Of a DNA stretch of 64,000 nt, positions 17,629-26,465 are shown piece by piece. Within the stretch, counting starts at the first letter, position 1. Each line of letters opens with the position of its first letter. The translations under genes and the position numbers were made by a program. Source of the DNA: Affinundibacterium flavidum (lineage in GTDB: Bacteria > Pseudomonadota > Gammaproteobacteria > Burkholderiales > Burkholderiaceae_D); contig NZ_JACOGA010000020.1 in the NCBI RefSeq assembly GCF_014284175.1, positions 1-64,000 of the forward strand, given 5' to 3'. The notes beneath the pieces were generated by a model. That model was not told the origin of the DNA and made no database searches. It saw only the letters and a list, made by a program, of their open reading frames with translations.

Positions 17629-19338
17629 CTAGTCAAGCGATTCCTTTAATTCGTCGGACTCCTTGTAAACGTCACCATCATCGCTAGGATAGAAATGTTC
17701 GTCGTTTCCCTCATACTCATCACCGCTAGACATTAAGCTAATGAGTTGCTCGGAGGCCTCTTTCTCTGTTAAATTGGCGGCAAAAAGATTTTGCAAAATC
17801 TCGTCATCGAGCTTTCTTTCACCTAGGGCATTGCTCACAAGCGCGATCACGTTTTTCTCCCAATTGGAAAAAGACCTCTTGTCGAGATCCCCTTCAATCA
17901 TGCCTTCTAACTCAAAGTCTAGTTCTTCCTCGACGATATCTTTCTCTTCCACAACCGTGGGAGAGGAATGGCTAACTTTTCTCTTCTTGTCTATGTGTAT
18001 GTGTTCGTCGATATCTGATCCGTCGGATAAATATGCATCGTCTCCGTATTTTTTATTTTTATTTACGAGTCGTAAAGCCGCTACTCCGCCGGATACTATC
18101 GCACCAACATACTTTTTTTGTTCTCCTAATAATTGGGTAAAACTAAAATTCCCTGAGGTTATGGTTTCTCGAATGTATTTTGTGGCGTCGGGGACGCGGC
18201 CTTTATCTAGACGAAGAATGGCTGCACATTCACTCATGATATCGAGCTCCTCTTTTTTGTACTCTATGCTGCCTCCAACGTCAGAACCACGAGTTTGTCG
18301 ATCTAAGTCCTTCCCAATTCGAATACGTGTCTCCTTGGGACCATTTTCCTTGGTAATACAGCGTTCAACGATTTGATCCATATTTTTTCCAACCGACGCA
18401 TAGGTCTGTGCCTTACCATCGCGCTCCAAAGGAAGGTTTTCATGCCCTTCTTGCATATCAGGTCGCATCCGCGTTGGTGTTAATCCTATGTCTTGTCCTG
18501 GCTGTAGAACGTAGTGATGGCCGCTTAATTCCATCACTTGAGTTTCAAACTTATCGAGCTTTCTGTCCCTGAAAATTTTTTCAGAATAGTTTTTAGCATT
18601 GTCAATATCGAGTTTAAAAATATCTAAGTCATCGAATTCTCTCTTTTCACCTTTTTTCGCGCCTTTATAGACCCGCGCTGTACTGGTAGTGGGGGGCACA
18701 TAATCATCGTATTTATTGCTTATTTCTGCTTCGTATTTGCGCTTTCTTTTATTCCTACTTTGCTCTCTTTTTTCATCGACTTTTTCAAAGTGAGTCTGCA
18801 TCTTCTCGCCTATTAATGTGCGGTCGTATTTCTCCGCAGCTTCTTTTGTAACAAAAAAAGTATGCTCGTCATGGCTAGAATACCAAACTGCGTCTTCCCT
18901 ATTTTTTACACGTGCACGACTCCTCTCCACCGAACACTGAATGACCGTTTGACTGTTTTTTTGCATCTGCGCATATGCTTGCAATTGCGCTGTTTGCTGG
19001 CTCGATCGCTGTACAGTCGTACCTTCCGTTTTGGCTTGTAGCGTGTCCTCTTCTTTCATGCGCTGTACCGCTGGGGCATTTTTCATGGCACCTAAGCTTT
19101 TAAGCTGCGTTGCGCGTCCACTGTCTTGAGCCATTTGCTGAAATGCTTTGAGTTGGCGGCTTTGTGGGCTTTGGTTGGCGGCGTCTTGCCGTTGGCGCTG
19201 AGTCGTTGCTTGCGAGCGTAGGTCGGCAAAATCACTTGTGCTGATTTGTTGGTTCTGTCCCGCCAATTGGCTCGTTTGCTGTGCAGTTTGCCCTGCCGTG
19301 TTTGTTTTCGCTTGTTGCATCGGTACGGCTGAACTCAT
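17629..19338 (-). CDS. eCIS-cargo-like protein with Gln-rich leader, toxin candidate
   Basis: This is a 569-residue soluble protein. Residues 1-135 are Gln/Thr/Ser-rich and contain spaced motifs of the kind SRQLKAFQQMAQ (60-71), LGAMKNAPAVQR (82-93), TTVQR (107-111) and QLQAYAQMQKNS (118-129). This resembles the leader found on DUF4157-type and other proteins packaged by extracellular contractile injection systems. The middle (136-410) is highly charged with no family I recognise. The C-terminus is acidic. Basic clusters KRKRK (198-201 area) and KKRKV (451-455) resemble nuclear localisation signals. ATG 19338 follows GAGG at good spacing. No injection-system genes are in the window. Confidence 0.6.
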   Translation of the reverse strand: MSSAVPMQQAKTNTAGQTAQQTSQLAGQNQQISTSDFADLRSQATTQRQRQDAANQSPQSRQLKAFQQMAQDSGRATQLKSLGAMKNAPAVQRMKEEDTLQAKTEGTTVQRSSQQTAQLQAYAQMQKNSQTVIQCSVERSRARVKNREDAVWYSSHDEHTFFVTKEAAEKYDRTLIGEKMQTHFEKVDEKREQSRNKRKRKYEAEISNKYDDYVPPTTSTARVYKGAKKGEKREFDDLDIFKLDIDNAKNYSEKIFRDRKLDKFETQVMELSGHHYVLQPGQDIGLTPTRMRPDMQEGHENLPLERDGKAQTYASVGKNMDQIVERCITKENGPKETRIRIGKDLDRQTRGSDVGGSIEYKKEELDIMSECAAILRLDKGRVPDATKYIRETITSGNFSFTQLLGEQKKYVGAIVSGGVAALRLVNKNKKYGDDAYLSDGSDIDEHIHIDKKRKVSHSSPTVVEEKDIVEEELDFELEGMIEGDLDKRSFSNWEKNVIALVSNALGERKLDDEILQNLFAANLTEKEASEQLISLMSSGDEYEGNDEHFYPSDDGDVYKESDELKESLD

Positions 19339-19844
19339 GAATCGCCTCACATAAGAGAAATGCCAACAGAAGATGCATCTATTTTAGCGATAAAAATTAC
19401 GTAAAAGAAAAGTGGATTAAAAAAGTAAATATCTTATGGTGAAGATTTCAAATATCTGTTGGAAATGTGAGCATGCATTTTTTTTGACGTAAATTTGGTA
19501 ATGCTGAGCTTAAGCCTATGGAGCAGTGCGTACGACTCAATGGAAAGGAAATCAAGTCTTGATGTGCACATGTCCGATTATCAGAAACAATGCGGCTGTA
19601 ATAAATTGGCTGTAATGCAGCGTACATTTGCATCGAACCGCCAAGCATCTATGAGGCCTAAGTTCGTGTATTCCGCTCAAACGAGATGATTTGCGCAAAT
19701 AACGATTCACACGCACGAATTTTTAATGATTCAATCCTGAAATTCTTGGCTTTAGTCCTCACATTCCCTTGTTCGTCGGAAGTGAAAGAGTAAGTAAATC
19801 GATGTTGAATACTATCTCTGTGAACTATTTCAACAGGAGACATT
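19339..19844. other. intergenic, nothing recognised
   Basis: About 500 bases between two divergently transcribed genes. It must carry both promoters. Only short chance frames occur, and I see no repeat-family member or hairpin of note. Confidence 0.4.
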
Positions 19845-21170
19845 ATGCACACATTGATTCGATTACTATTTGTCGAATTCCTGACCGTAAGTTGTATTGC
19901 TTGCGCCGAGGATTTAACAAGTAACCCGAGGCATCGCGAATTATCGACTGATAAGGCTCATGCGGAATCTCGTTTGCCGCAGGCTGGACTCTGTCAGACC
20001 GGAATCTTTAGAAAGCATGGCTCAACTTTTCTTGCACTTACCAAAGCGAGCCGAGGTTTTGACTATACATTTAGCGACGGCATGGTTGGCAATACCTTAG
20101 ATGCCAATTCACCAGTCGTGTGTCGTGATGCTGCTGTGTTGGTTCGAAATAAAGAGACTTGGCCGAGAGCCACCATTGTTGAAACTGATACGCGTTTTGA
20201 GTCAAATGGCATTTCCCTCGCAGGTCGTCTAATCGAACCGACTAACGCCGATAAGCATACGCCGCTCGTCGTTTATGCGCACGGCTCTGAGGATGGTGCT
20301 TGGATTGACCATGGGAGAGATCCTTATCAAATGGTGGGACGCGGCGTGTCGGTTTTTGTTTATGACAAACGCGGTACTGGATTATCTCAGGGAAACTATA
20401 CTCAAAATTTTCCCATCTTAGCGAACGATTTGGTCGCAGCGTCGCACGAAGCCAAACGTCTGGCGGCTGCTCGTTATGGTCGTTTTGGTCTGATTGGTTT
20501 GAGCCAAGGTGGGTGGATTGCTCCGCTCGCTGCAGCACGCGCTAAAGCAGATTTTTTGGGAATTGGCTACGGTCTCGCGGTGGATATTGCTGAAGAAGAT
20601 GCGGCACAGGTGACCAAGGAGTTGGAAGAACGTGGCTACGGCACAGATGTCTTCGCTAAGGCGCGAATGGTCACGGACATTACCGCACGCATTGTTAAGT
20701 CTGCTTATAAAGACGGACTCGATGACCTTGATTCGATCAAAAAACGTTTCGAAAAAGAGCCGTGGTTTTCTATCATCAAAGGCGCTTATACAGGCGTGCT
20801 TCTGAGTATTCCCGTCAGTGTACTTCGTAGCGATGGTGTTCCGCATTTGGATAAATTCGATGTCGACTGGTCGCAAGATCCCATGCGAGTTTTACGAGCG
20901 CTTGATGTCCCACAGTTATGGGCATTCGCGAATGAAGATCGGCAAGCACCAATTTCACTCACTGTGGAGCGCTTACAGAAATTGCGAGATGAGGGCAAAA
21001 ATAATGTGATGTTTATTTTCCCTAACACTGAGCATGGCATGTGGCGTTATGAACAGGCATCTGATTTCTCACGCAAACACACTAACGTGACGCCTAGGTT
21101 TTATGATTTGATGGCAGATTGGGCGAAAGGACGATTGAGGAAAAATTATGGACAGTCGTACCGCAGGTAA
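19845..21170 (+). CDS. exported alpha/beta hydrolase
   Basis: This 441-residue protein begins with a hydrophobic leader containing a possible lipobox-like LTVSC, so it is a periplasmic or lipid-anchored enzyme. The alpha/beta-hydrolase core starts near residue 140 with VVYAHGSEDG (oxyanion region). The nucleophile elbow is GLSQGGW near residue 224, the acid is probably Asp in FANEDRQAP near 365 and the His is in TEHGMW near 396. Similar proteins are annotated as serine aminopeptidase or dienelactone hydrolase-like esterases. The ATG follows AGGAG by five bases. There is no operon partner; a decayed toxin gene follows on the other strand. Confidence 0.82.
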   Translation: MHTLIRLLFVEFLTVSCIACAEDLTSNPRHRELSTDKAHAESRLPQAGLCQTGIFRKHGSTFLALTKASRGFDYTFSDGMVGNTLDANSPVVCRDAAVLVRNKETWPRATIVETDTRFESNGISLAGRLIEPTNADKHTPLVVYAHGSEDGAWIDHGRDPYQMVGRGVSVFVYDKRGTGLSQGNYTQNFPILANDLVAASHEAKRLAAARYGRFGLIGLSQGGWIAPLAAARAKADFLGIGYGLAVDIAEEDAAQVTKELEERGYGTDVFAKARMVTDITARIVKSAYKDGLDDLDSIKKRFEKEPWFSIIKGAYTGVLLSIPVSVLRSDGVPHLDKFDVDWSQDPMRVLRALDVPQLWAFANEDRQAPISLTVERLQKLRDEGKNNVMFIFPNTEHGMWRYEQASDFSRKHTNVTPRFYDLMADWAKGRLRKNYGQSYRR

Positions 21171-21199
21171 GCGTCTAGCCTATGGCATGCTTTGGGGGA

Positions 21200-21467
21200 G
21201 AAATCTCTAAAATTTTGCCTGCTTCGCGCATATAACACGGACACTGCATGATCTTCGATGAGGTAGTGCAAAGCATATGGAACCAACTACGGAAGGTGCT
21301 GCGTACTTTTTATGTTGAATTTGATATTGAAATGGAATACATGTCAGCACGGCGTCGCTTTGTTTTACTGCTCTAAGAAATTCACCACCTAAACCGAAGG
21401 ACTGTTCTTCGTCTCATTGAAAATCATCCATGATTTCTAGTTCTGCGTCTGGTTCAAAGACGACCAT
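21200..21467 (-). pseudogene. RelE/ParE-type toxin pseudogene
   Basis: Directly after the antitoxin on the minus strand, an ATG at 21467 opens VFEPDAELEIMDDFQ, then an in-frame TGA where the sister copy has Trp. The reading continues DEEQSFGLGGEFLRAV, and after a frameshift PYALHYLIEDHAVSVLYARS is legible near the end. These are the landmarks of RelE/ParE plasmid-stabilisation toxins. The stop plus frameshift make it inactive. Confidence 0.78.
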
Positions 21468-21691
21468 AAAATTCCTATATTGACGCCGAGTTTTTGTGTT
21501 ATTTGAGTGAGAGTGACACTATGTGGTTTCTCTGATGCGCGCCTGGCCAAACGACGATCAAACTCAGCTCTCTGCGCATCCGTAATCGAGAAATTAGAAC
21601 TACGATTGGCAATGCAATTCGACAAACTTTCTATTAATTCAATCCGATCAGCGATATTGAGTTGTTTAATTTCGTCGAGTAACGTGCCCAT
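21437..21691 (-). CDS. addiction-module antitoxin (Unstab_antitox-like)
   Basis: This 84-residue protein begins MGTLLDEIKQLNIADRIELI and contains TDAQRAEFDRRLARRASEKP, typical of the putative addiction-module component family paired with RelE-like toxins. The last 12 or so residues run into the toxin start in a different frame, because a base appears lost near the original stop, compared with the sister copy at 13900-14076. It overlaps the toxin pseudogene, as expected for a TA operon. With the toxin dead, selection on it is probably relaxed. Confidence 0.75.
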   Translation of the reverse strand: MGTLLDEIKQLNIADRIELIESLSNCIANRSSNFSITDAQRAEFDRRLARRASEKPHSVTLTQITQKLGVNIGILWSSLNQTQN

Positions 21692-21915
21692 TTTTTATCT
21701 AAATTTTCACCGGGTTAATTGATTATAGAAGATTTTTTTTCGTATGAATGAATTAGATTTTGGAGTTTGTTTGAATGTCAAAACTAACCCCATTCTTTCT
21801 AGATTTGTTAAACTTTGACGTAGATGTCTTTGCTGTTTTGATTAAAAATTCTATTGCATATTTTGATAAAAAACATGAAGATATTTCCCACTTAAACTAC
21901 CAGATTAAATTTGTG

Positions 21916-23205
21916 ATGATCACGACGAATTACCTCACTGAAGTGAAAGCTCAATATGAGCGTCTTCCCTATCCGCCATGCGAACCGCAAGACGAATACA
22001 AACGGCTGATGCACACTTGGCTGGATAGCCTGCCATTGATGAACCACTATTGTTTTCAGGGAAAGGAGAACTTCAAGAATGGCTTTCGTGTGTTGGTAGC
22101 AGGTGCCGGCACTGGTGACGCCACTATCTATTTGGGCGAACAACTAAAGGATACGAATGCCGAAATCGTTCATCTGGACCTTAGTGGTGCGAGTATCGCA
22201 ATCGCCAAGGAGCGTGCAGCTATTCGGAAGCTAACGAACATCCGCTGGATCCAGAGATCAATTCTCGACCTCCCAAAGCTTGAGTTGGGTCTGTTCGACT
22301 ATATCAATTGTGTCGGCGTGCTACACCATTTGGCCGATCCTAATGCTGGAATGTGCGCGCTTCTTAGTGTATTAAAGCCGCAAGGTGCGATCGGACTGAT
22401 GGTATATGGGCAAATTGGTCGCACTGGAATTTACCATATGCAAAGTCTATTAAAACTAGCGAACCGAGGTTGCAATGAAGACGACAAACTGACGCATGCC
22501 AAAGAAGTGCTGGCGGCTCTACCTGCTCTAAACTGGTACAAGCTTGCGGGAGACGATTATGGCGACGACCAAACCGATGCTGCCATCTATGATTCTCTGC
22601 TGCATTCGCAAGATCGGGCGTATACGGTGCCGCAACTGTTCGAGTGGCTAGAGGATGGCCATAATCTAACCATCGCACTGACTGACGTCAATCGGGGACG
22701 ATTTCCCTACCTGCCAGAGATGACGCTGGGTCGTGACGCTCATAAGCTGCGTCACCATCTCAAGGATTTGAGCGAACGTGATCGCTATGCCATATCTGAA
22801 TTGTTGATTGGTGACTTGACGCGCCATACGATGTACCTAACCCATGGCGAGGATGCAAAGTCGCCATATGGAAATTTAGAATATATTCCGTTTTTCGCCC
22901 ACGATCCCTTCAGTGGGAAAGCGCTGGCCGAATTGTTTGCGCCAAATAAGGGCGAGCCGACTGTGTTGCACCATCAGAGACTGGGGGCAACGTTGGTAGC
23001 TAATCCAGGAAAATACTCTGGCAAGATATTCGCCCACATAGACGGCCTGCGCAGTTTCCAAGAAATCTTCGACTTGGTTCGTACAGAACCAGAATGCCGT
23101 AACGAACCACCCGATAATGCACAGCTGTTTGCAGATTTTCGCCAACCATATGATGCTCTTAGCAGCATTGAACGTATCCTATTGCGGCACCAGAGCTGTC
23201 GTTGA
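21916..23205 (+). CDS. class I SAM-dependent methyltransferase
   Basis: This is a protein of about 429 residues. A leading YERLPYPP motif, common in bacterial tetratricopeptide-linked and peptide methyltransferases, precedes the Rossmann SAM-binding domain with VLVAGAGTGDATIYLGEQL, the acidic end of strand 2 in HLDLSG and the CVGVLHHL segment. The C-terminal 200 residues form an extra domain without a recognised name. The reading frame stays open back to an ATG at 21775, but that part coincides with a dispersed repeat edge, so I start at ATG 21916. The substrate is unknown. It is single-gene and separated by 38 bases from the convergent gamma-glutamyltransferase. Confidence 0.75.
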   Translation: MITTNYLTEVKAQYERLPYPPCEPQDEYKRLMHTWLDSLPLMNHYCFQGKENFKNGFRVLVAGAGTGDATIYLGEQLKDTNAEIVHLDLSGASIAIAKERAAIRKLTNIRWIQRSILDLPKLELGLFDYINCVGVLHHLADPNAGMCALLSVLKPQGAIGLMVYGQIGRTGIYHMQSLLKLANRGCNEDDKLTHAKEVLAALPALNWYKLAGDDYGDDQTDAAIYDSLLHSQDRAYTVPQLFEWLEDGHNLTIALTDVNRGRFPYLPEMTLGRDAHKLRHHLKDLSERDRYAISELLIGDLTRHTMYLTHGEDAKSPYGNLEYIPFFAHDPFSGKALAELFAPNKGEPTVLHHQRLGATLVANPGKYSGKIFAHIDGLRSFQEIFDLVRTEPECRNEPPDNAQLFADFRQPYDALSSIERILLRHQSCR

Positions 23206-23243
23206 TCTTATCCTAAAATAAGAACCATGCCTATCCTGAAAGC

Positions 23244-24941
23244 TTATTTCCCAGCCGCTCCGCCATCTGCCGGCCGACGGTCGACACCACCTTCAAGCAG
23301 ATTCTCTTTCGCGTTCAATATAATCACTTCGGCGGCACCTTGGTTGCCACCTTCCACCACGTTATGCCCCATCGCTTTCAGTAACTTGATGGTGTCGGCA
23401 GAGAAGCCAAATCGTTCAACAGTCAAGGTGTCCGGCAACCATTGGTGATGCATGCGACCGCTATCGACTGCTTCTTGCGCGTTCATGCCAAAATCAATGA
23501 CGTTTAGAACGGTGGTGAGTACCGTATTGATGATGGTTTTGCCACCCGGTGAGCCAGTCACCATAAACAATTGGCCATCTTTGGCGATGATGGTCGGCGC
23601 CATGCTCGATAACATGCGCTTGCCGGGTACAGCTAGGTTAGGCTTAGTGCCAATCTGACCGCGTTCATTCGTCAAACCTGGCCCTGCATTGAAATCGCCC
23701 ATTTCATTATTCAATATAAATCCCGTGCCCGGCGCCACGATACGCGAGCCGTAAGCGTATTCCAAGGTATAGGTCAAAGAGACTGCATTGCGCTGCGCAT
23801 CGACCACAGAAAGGTGGGTGGTTTCTAGCGATTCTGCTGGCCAGGTGAAGGATGTTGGTGTCGATTTTGAAGCCTTAGCGGGGTTAATGGTCTTGCGCAG
23901 GTTGGTCGCATACTCTTTCGATGTTAAGCGGGCGATAGGCATGTCGCTGACAAAATCAGGGTCACCCAGATGCTGCGCACGGTCTGCAAAAGCGCGACGC
24001 ATCGCCTCGGTAATCAAGTGTTGATTTTTGGCAGAACCATAGCCGTTGGTTTTCAGATCGTAGCCTTCCAGCAGATTGAGCATCTCGACCAACGCGACAC
24101 CGCCCGAGCTGGGTGGTGCCATCCCGATAATGTCATAGCCGCGATAACTTCCTTTGATCACATCACGCTTCTTGGCTTGATAGGCTTTCAGATCTTCGCG
24201 TGTGATGAGGCCGCCATTCGCCTTCATGTCTTGTTCGATTAAGAGCGCCGTTTCACCCTCGTAAAAACCCGCCGGGCCTTGCTCAGCAATGCGCAGCAAA
24301 CTACGTGCAAGATCGGCTTGTTTCAGCGTTTCGCCTGCTTGATAAGGCTGTCCATTTTTAGAAAATTGCGCCAATGTTGCCGGGTATTTTTTAAAAGAGG
24401 GCAACATCCTTTCTAAAGAACGCGCCAAGCCATGCGAGACTTCAAAACCATCACGCGCCAACACCACGGCAGGCATGACAAGTTCCTTCCAAGGCTTAGA
24501 ACCTTGCTCTTTCCATGCCATATACAAACCCGCAACTGTACCGGGTACGCCAACGGAACGGTGGCTATTGTGATGCAGATCGTAATCGTATTTACCGTCT
24601 TTTAACCACATCTCAGGAGATGATCCGTTAGGTGCAGCCTCACGAAAATCATACGAAACAGCTGCACCGCTAGTTGGACGATACACGATAAAACCACCAC
24701 CACCGATATTGCCCGCCGTAGGATGCGTCACCGCCAAAGCGAACGCAGTGGCTATCGCAGCATCCATCGCATTGCCACCATTTTTGATAATCTGAAAACC
24801 CACGTCGGAAGCGATATCGCTTTGCGACACCACCATGCCCAGCTTAGCGCGGGCAGGCGTAGATCCAGCGTGTATGGCAGGTGTTACGAGGACAAGTAAA
24901 GAAAAGGCAGAAACGAGGACGAGAACCTGACGGCGTAGCAT
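23244..24941 (-). CDS. ggt: gamma-glutamyltransferase
   Basis: This 565-residue periplasmic Ntn-hydrolase transfers or hydrolyses the gamma-glutamyl group of glutathione. A signal peptide spans residues 1-27. The autoprocessing Thr that becomes the nucleophile is the first of TTHLSVVD near residue 375, and the substrate loop GTGFILNNEMGDF and the glycine pair in SPGGKTI (near 470) are present. Length matches the family. ATG 24941 has a GGAG ribosome-binding site seven bases away; a TTG farther upstream is open but unsupported. It stands alone and probably serves glutathione turnover or amino-acid scavenging. Confidence 0.93.
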   Translation of the reverse strand: MLRRQVLVLVSAFSLLVLVTPAIHAGSTPARAKLGMVVSQSDIASDVGFQIIKNGGNAMDAAIATAFALAVTHPTAGNIGGGGFIVYRPTSGAAVSYDFREAAPNGSSPEMWLKDGKYDYDLHHNSHRSVGVPGTVAGLYMAWKEQGSKPWKELVMPAVVLARDGFEVSHGLARSLERMLPSFKKYPATLAQFSKNGQPYQAGETLKQADLARSLLRIAEQGPAGFYEGETALLIEQDMKANGGLITREDLKAYQAKKRDVIKGSYRGYDIIGMAPPSSGGVALVEMLNLLEGYDLKTNGYGSAKNQHLITEAMRRAFADRAQHLGDPDFVSDMPIARLTSKEYATNLRKTINPAKASKSTPTSFTWPAESLETTHLSVVDAQRNAVSLTYTLEYAYGSRIVAPGTGFILNNEMGDFNAGPGLTNERGQIGTKPNLAVPGKRMLSSMAPTIIAKDGQLFMVTGSPGGKTIINTVLTTVLNVIDFGMNAQEAVDSGRMHHQWLPDTLTVERFGFSADTIKLLKAMGHNVVEGGNQGAAEVIILNAKENLLEGGVDRRPADGGAAGK

Positions 24942-25149
24942 GGAACATCTCCAGAAAGAGGGGAAACTAAACGTGTGAATCAAATTGGTAGAACGGTGAA
25001 AATTTCACTATCGCTCAGAATAGGTTCAACTATACCTTTTTTAGGTGTTGACGATGAAAACTCAGTGGGGAATAGCTAGTTTGACGCTTATCGATTGTCA
25101 TTGATAGCATTAACGATTTCTTTTTTTAAAAGGCAAGCAACGTGAAAAA

Positions 25150-25276
25150 TGTAGAGCGAGTGCAACCCGCGTCGCCAGCACGTTCAAAATACCGAAAGGG
25201 CAATTAGATGCTTGAAAGAAGATTTGAATGATGAATCATTAAGGTAATTTACAGCGCGGGTTGCACCCGTCCTACA
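25150..25276. repeat. REPIN-like inverted pair, GTGCAACCCGCG family
   Basis: The left arm TGTAGAGCGAGTGCAACCCGCG (positions 25150-25171) and the right arm at 25255-25276 are inverted copies with three mismatches over 22 bases, enclosing 83 bases. It sits in the gap upstream of ggt. The arms are distinct from the GTGGGCAC family but share the outer TGTAGG edge. Confidence 0.65.
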
Positions 25277-25320
25277 TGGCTCGGCTCCGTTTCATGTGAT
25301 CCCGAGCTTGTATAAAGTGA

Positions 25321-25357
25321 AAGAGGACAGTCAATCATCCCGACCGTCCTCTTTTTA
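25321..25357. terminator. probable Rho-independent terminator
   Basis: AAAGAGGAC and GTCCTCTTT arms around a 17-base loop, with a T run on the plus side. It lies just past the 3' end of the small secreted-protein gene at 25402-25644. For that leftward gene the T tract is poorer (CTTTCACTTT). Confidence 0.5.
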
Positions 25358-25401
25358 GTTTGAGCATTCAGTGTGCATAAAAAAATTGAATGTTTCTCTT
25401 C

Positions 25402-25644
25402 CTAGTGGTGACAAGGAGTAGAGGTTGATTTGGAGTAGTTCGTCACTTGCCCAGACGAATGGTGTGCACCGCTGCATGACAAAGTGTAGTGTCCTACGAC
25501 ATGCGTTTTTTGTGCATTCGAATAGTAGGTTCGATTTACAGAATTGCCTGGCAACGCATAAGCTGCGATTCCATATAACATGCTTAATATAGCGAGGCCA
25601 AGAACTAGCGTTTTTGGTTTTAGAAACGTCGATTGAATTGCCAT
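25402..25644 (-). CDS. small secreted DUF6289-like protein
   Basis: This 80-residue protein has a basic start, a signal peptide (LVLGLAILSMLYGIAAYA) and a short mature region with TYYSNAQKTHVVGHY, a paired Cys (CSGAHHSSG and TPCHH) and a His-rich tail. This layout, with TYYSD-x-VVG and two Cys, matches the DUF6289 group of small exported proteins of unknown role. ATG 25644 has an ideal GGAG six bases upstream; a second ATG lies four codons earlier. The paired Cys probably form a disulfide. The gene is monocistronic and possibly followed by a terminator. Confidence 0.7.
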   Translation of the reverse strand: MAIQSTFLKPKTLVLGLAILSMLYGIAAYALPGNSVNRTYYSNAQKTHVVGHYTLSCSGAHHSSGQVTNYSKSTSTPCHH

Positions 25645-26288
25645 TGTTGTCTCCATGCAATAAGGTTGAATATTAGAAAAATTTGTTAAATACTCGTTTG
25701 AAGCCGAGTCATCGAAAACCGCATGCCGACCAGACCTCACTTTTCTTTCATTGGTTGCGAAACCTTTTTCATTTTGTAGCTTATGCCTCATAAACCGAGG
25801 TCAAGATCGATGCTTCTACCCGAGCGCATTTCGCTAAATACCATGGAAAGACACCGTGCCCATGTTCTTAGGCACAGTACCTCATAGTAGAGTTTGATAG
25901 ATGATGAAAACAATTGGGATTTATACCGACGAAAATCAGTACTTGTACTGAAAAAACACGCGGGGTCATCGGTGTATTCTTTAGCTGTCGTCTGCAATAA
26001 TTTGAGCGATTTTAGAAACTCATTGAAGTGCTCGTTTTCTCTCCCTTTGGGATAGGAAATTGAGACCGTATAAATGTTCTTTAGCGGTGAAGTGTTTTAG
26101 CGCTGTAAAACGAGCACCAATCGAAGAAAAGGTAATGATTTTTGCCTGATATGAATTATCATCAGATATTGCAAGGTGTAAGAGCGAAGCGTATTACACC
26201 GTTTTTGAACGATTAGGTGTCAGCGATGCTGCCCCTTTAGTTCCCGTGATTTTGCGTGATTTTGACTGACCCGTGATTTTGATACGAC
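25645..26288. other. intergenic, no gene recognised
   Basis: About 640 bases with stop-rich frames on both strands. One small inverted repeat, GGTGTAA and TTACACC at 26175-26200 around AGCGAAGCGTA, looks like another extragenic palindrome. Otherwise I see nothing. Confidence 0.4.
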
Positions 26289-26465
26289 CTATTTAGGCTT
26301 GTATTCAACCGCATTTTCTTGCACAGATGGTGATTGTAGATAGCCGAGCTTGCGTGCTTTTTCTACAGCTTCGGTGACGGCTTGTTGCATCACTTTTTCT
26401 AGCGCTGCGGTATCACGCAGTTTTGCTGCGATTGGATCATCTATTGATTTTTGATGCTGTTCCAT
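26289..26465 (-). CDS. small ORF downstream of the zeta-like kinase, possible antitoxin or partner
   Basis: A 58-codon ORF whose ATG lies inside the end of the kinase gene, overlapping it by 25 bases, so the two are translationally coupled. The product is helical and charged, with LRDTAALEKVMQQAVTEAVEK in its middle. I do not recognise the family. Its size and position suit an antitoxin or accessory subunit, although classical epsilon antitoxins are encoded upstream of zeta. Function is inferred from position only. Confidence 0.5.
   Translation of the reverse strand: MEQHQKSIDDPIAAKLRDTAALEKVMQQAVTEAVEKARKLGYLQSPSVQENAVEYKPK

Noticed and set aside
21775-21915. Longer N-terminus for the methyltransferase
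   Set aside because: The extra 47 residues coincide with a dispersed repeat edge ending in a CTAACCCC-type string and precede the typical YERLPYPP start of the family.
25788-25997. Minus-strand open frame of 69 codons
   Set aside because: No recognisable motif, no ribosome-binding site and unusual composition; treated as chance.
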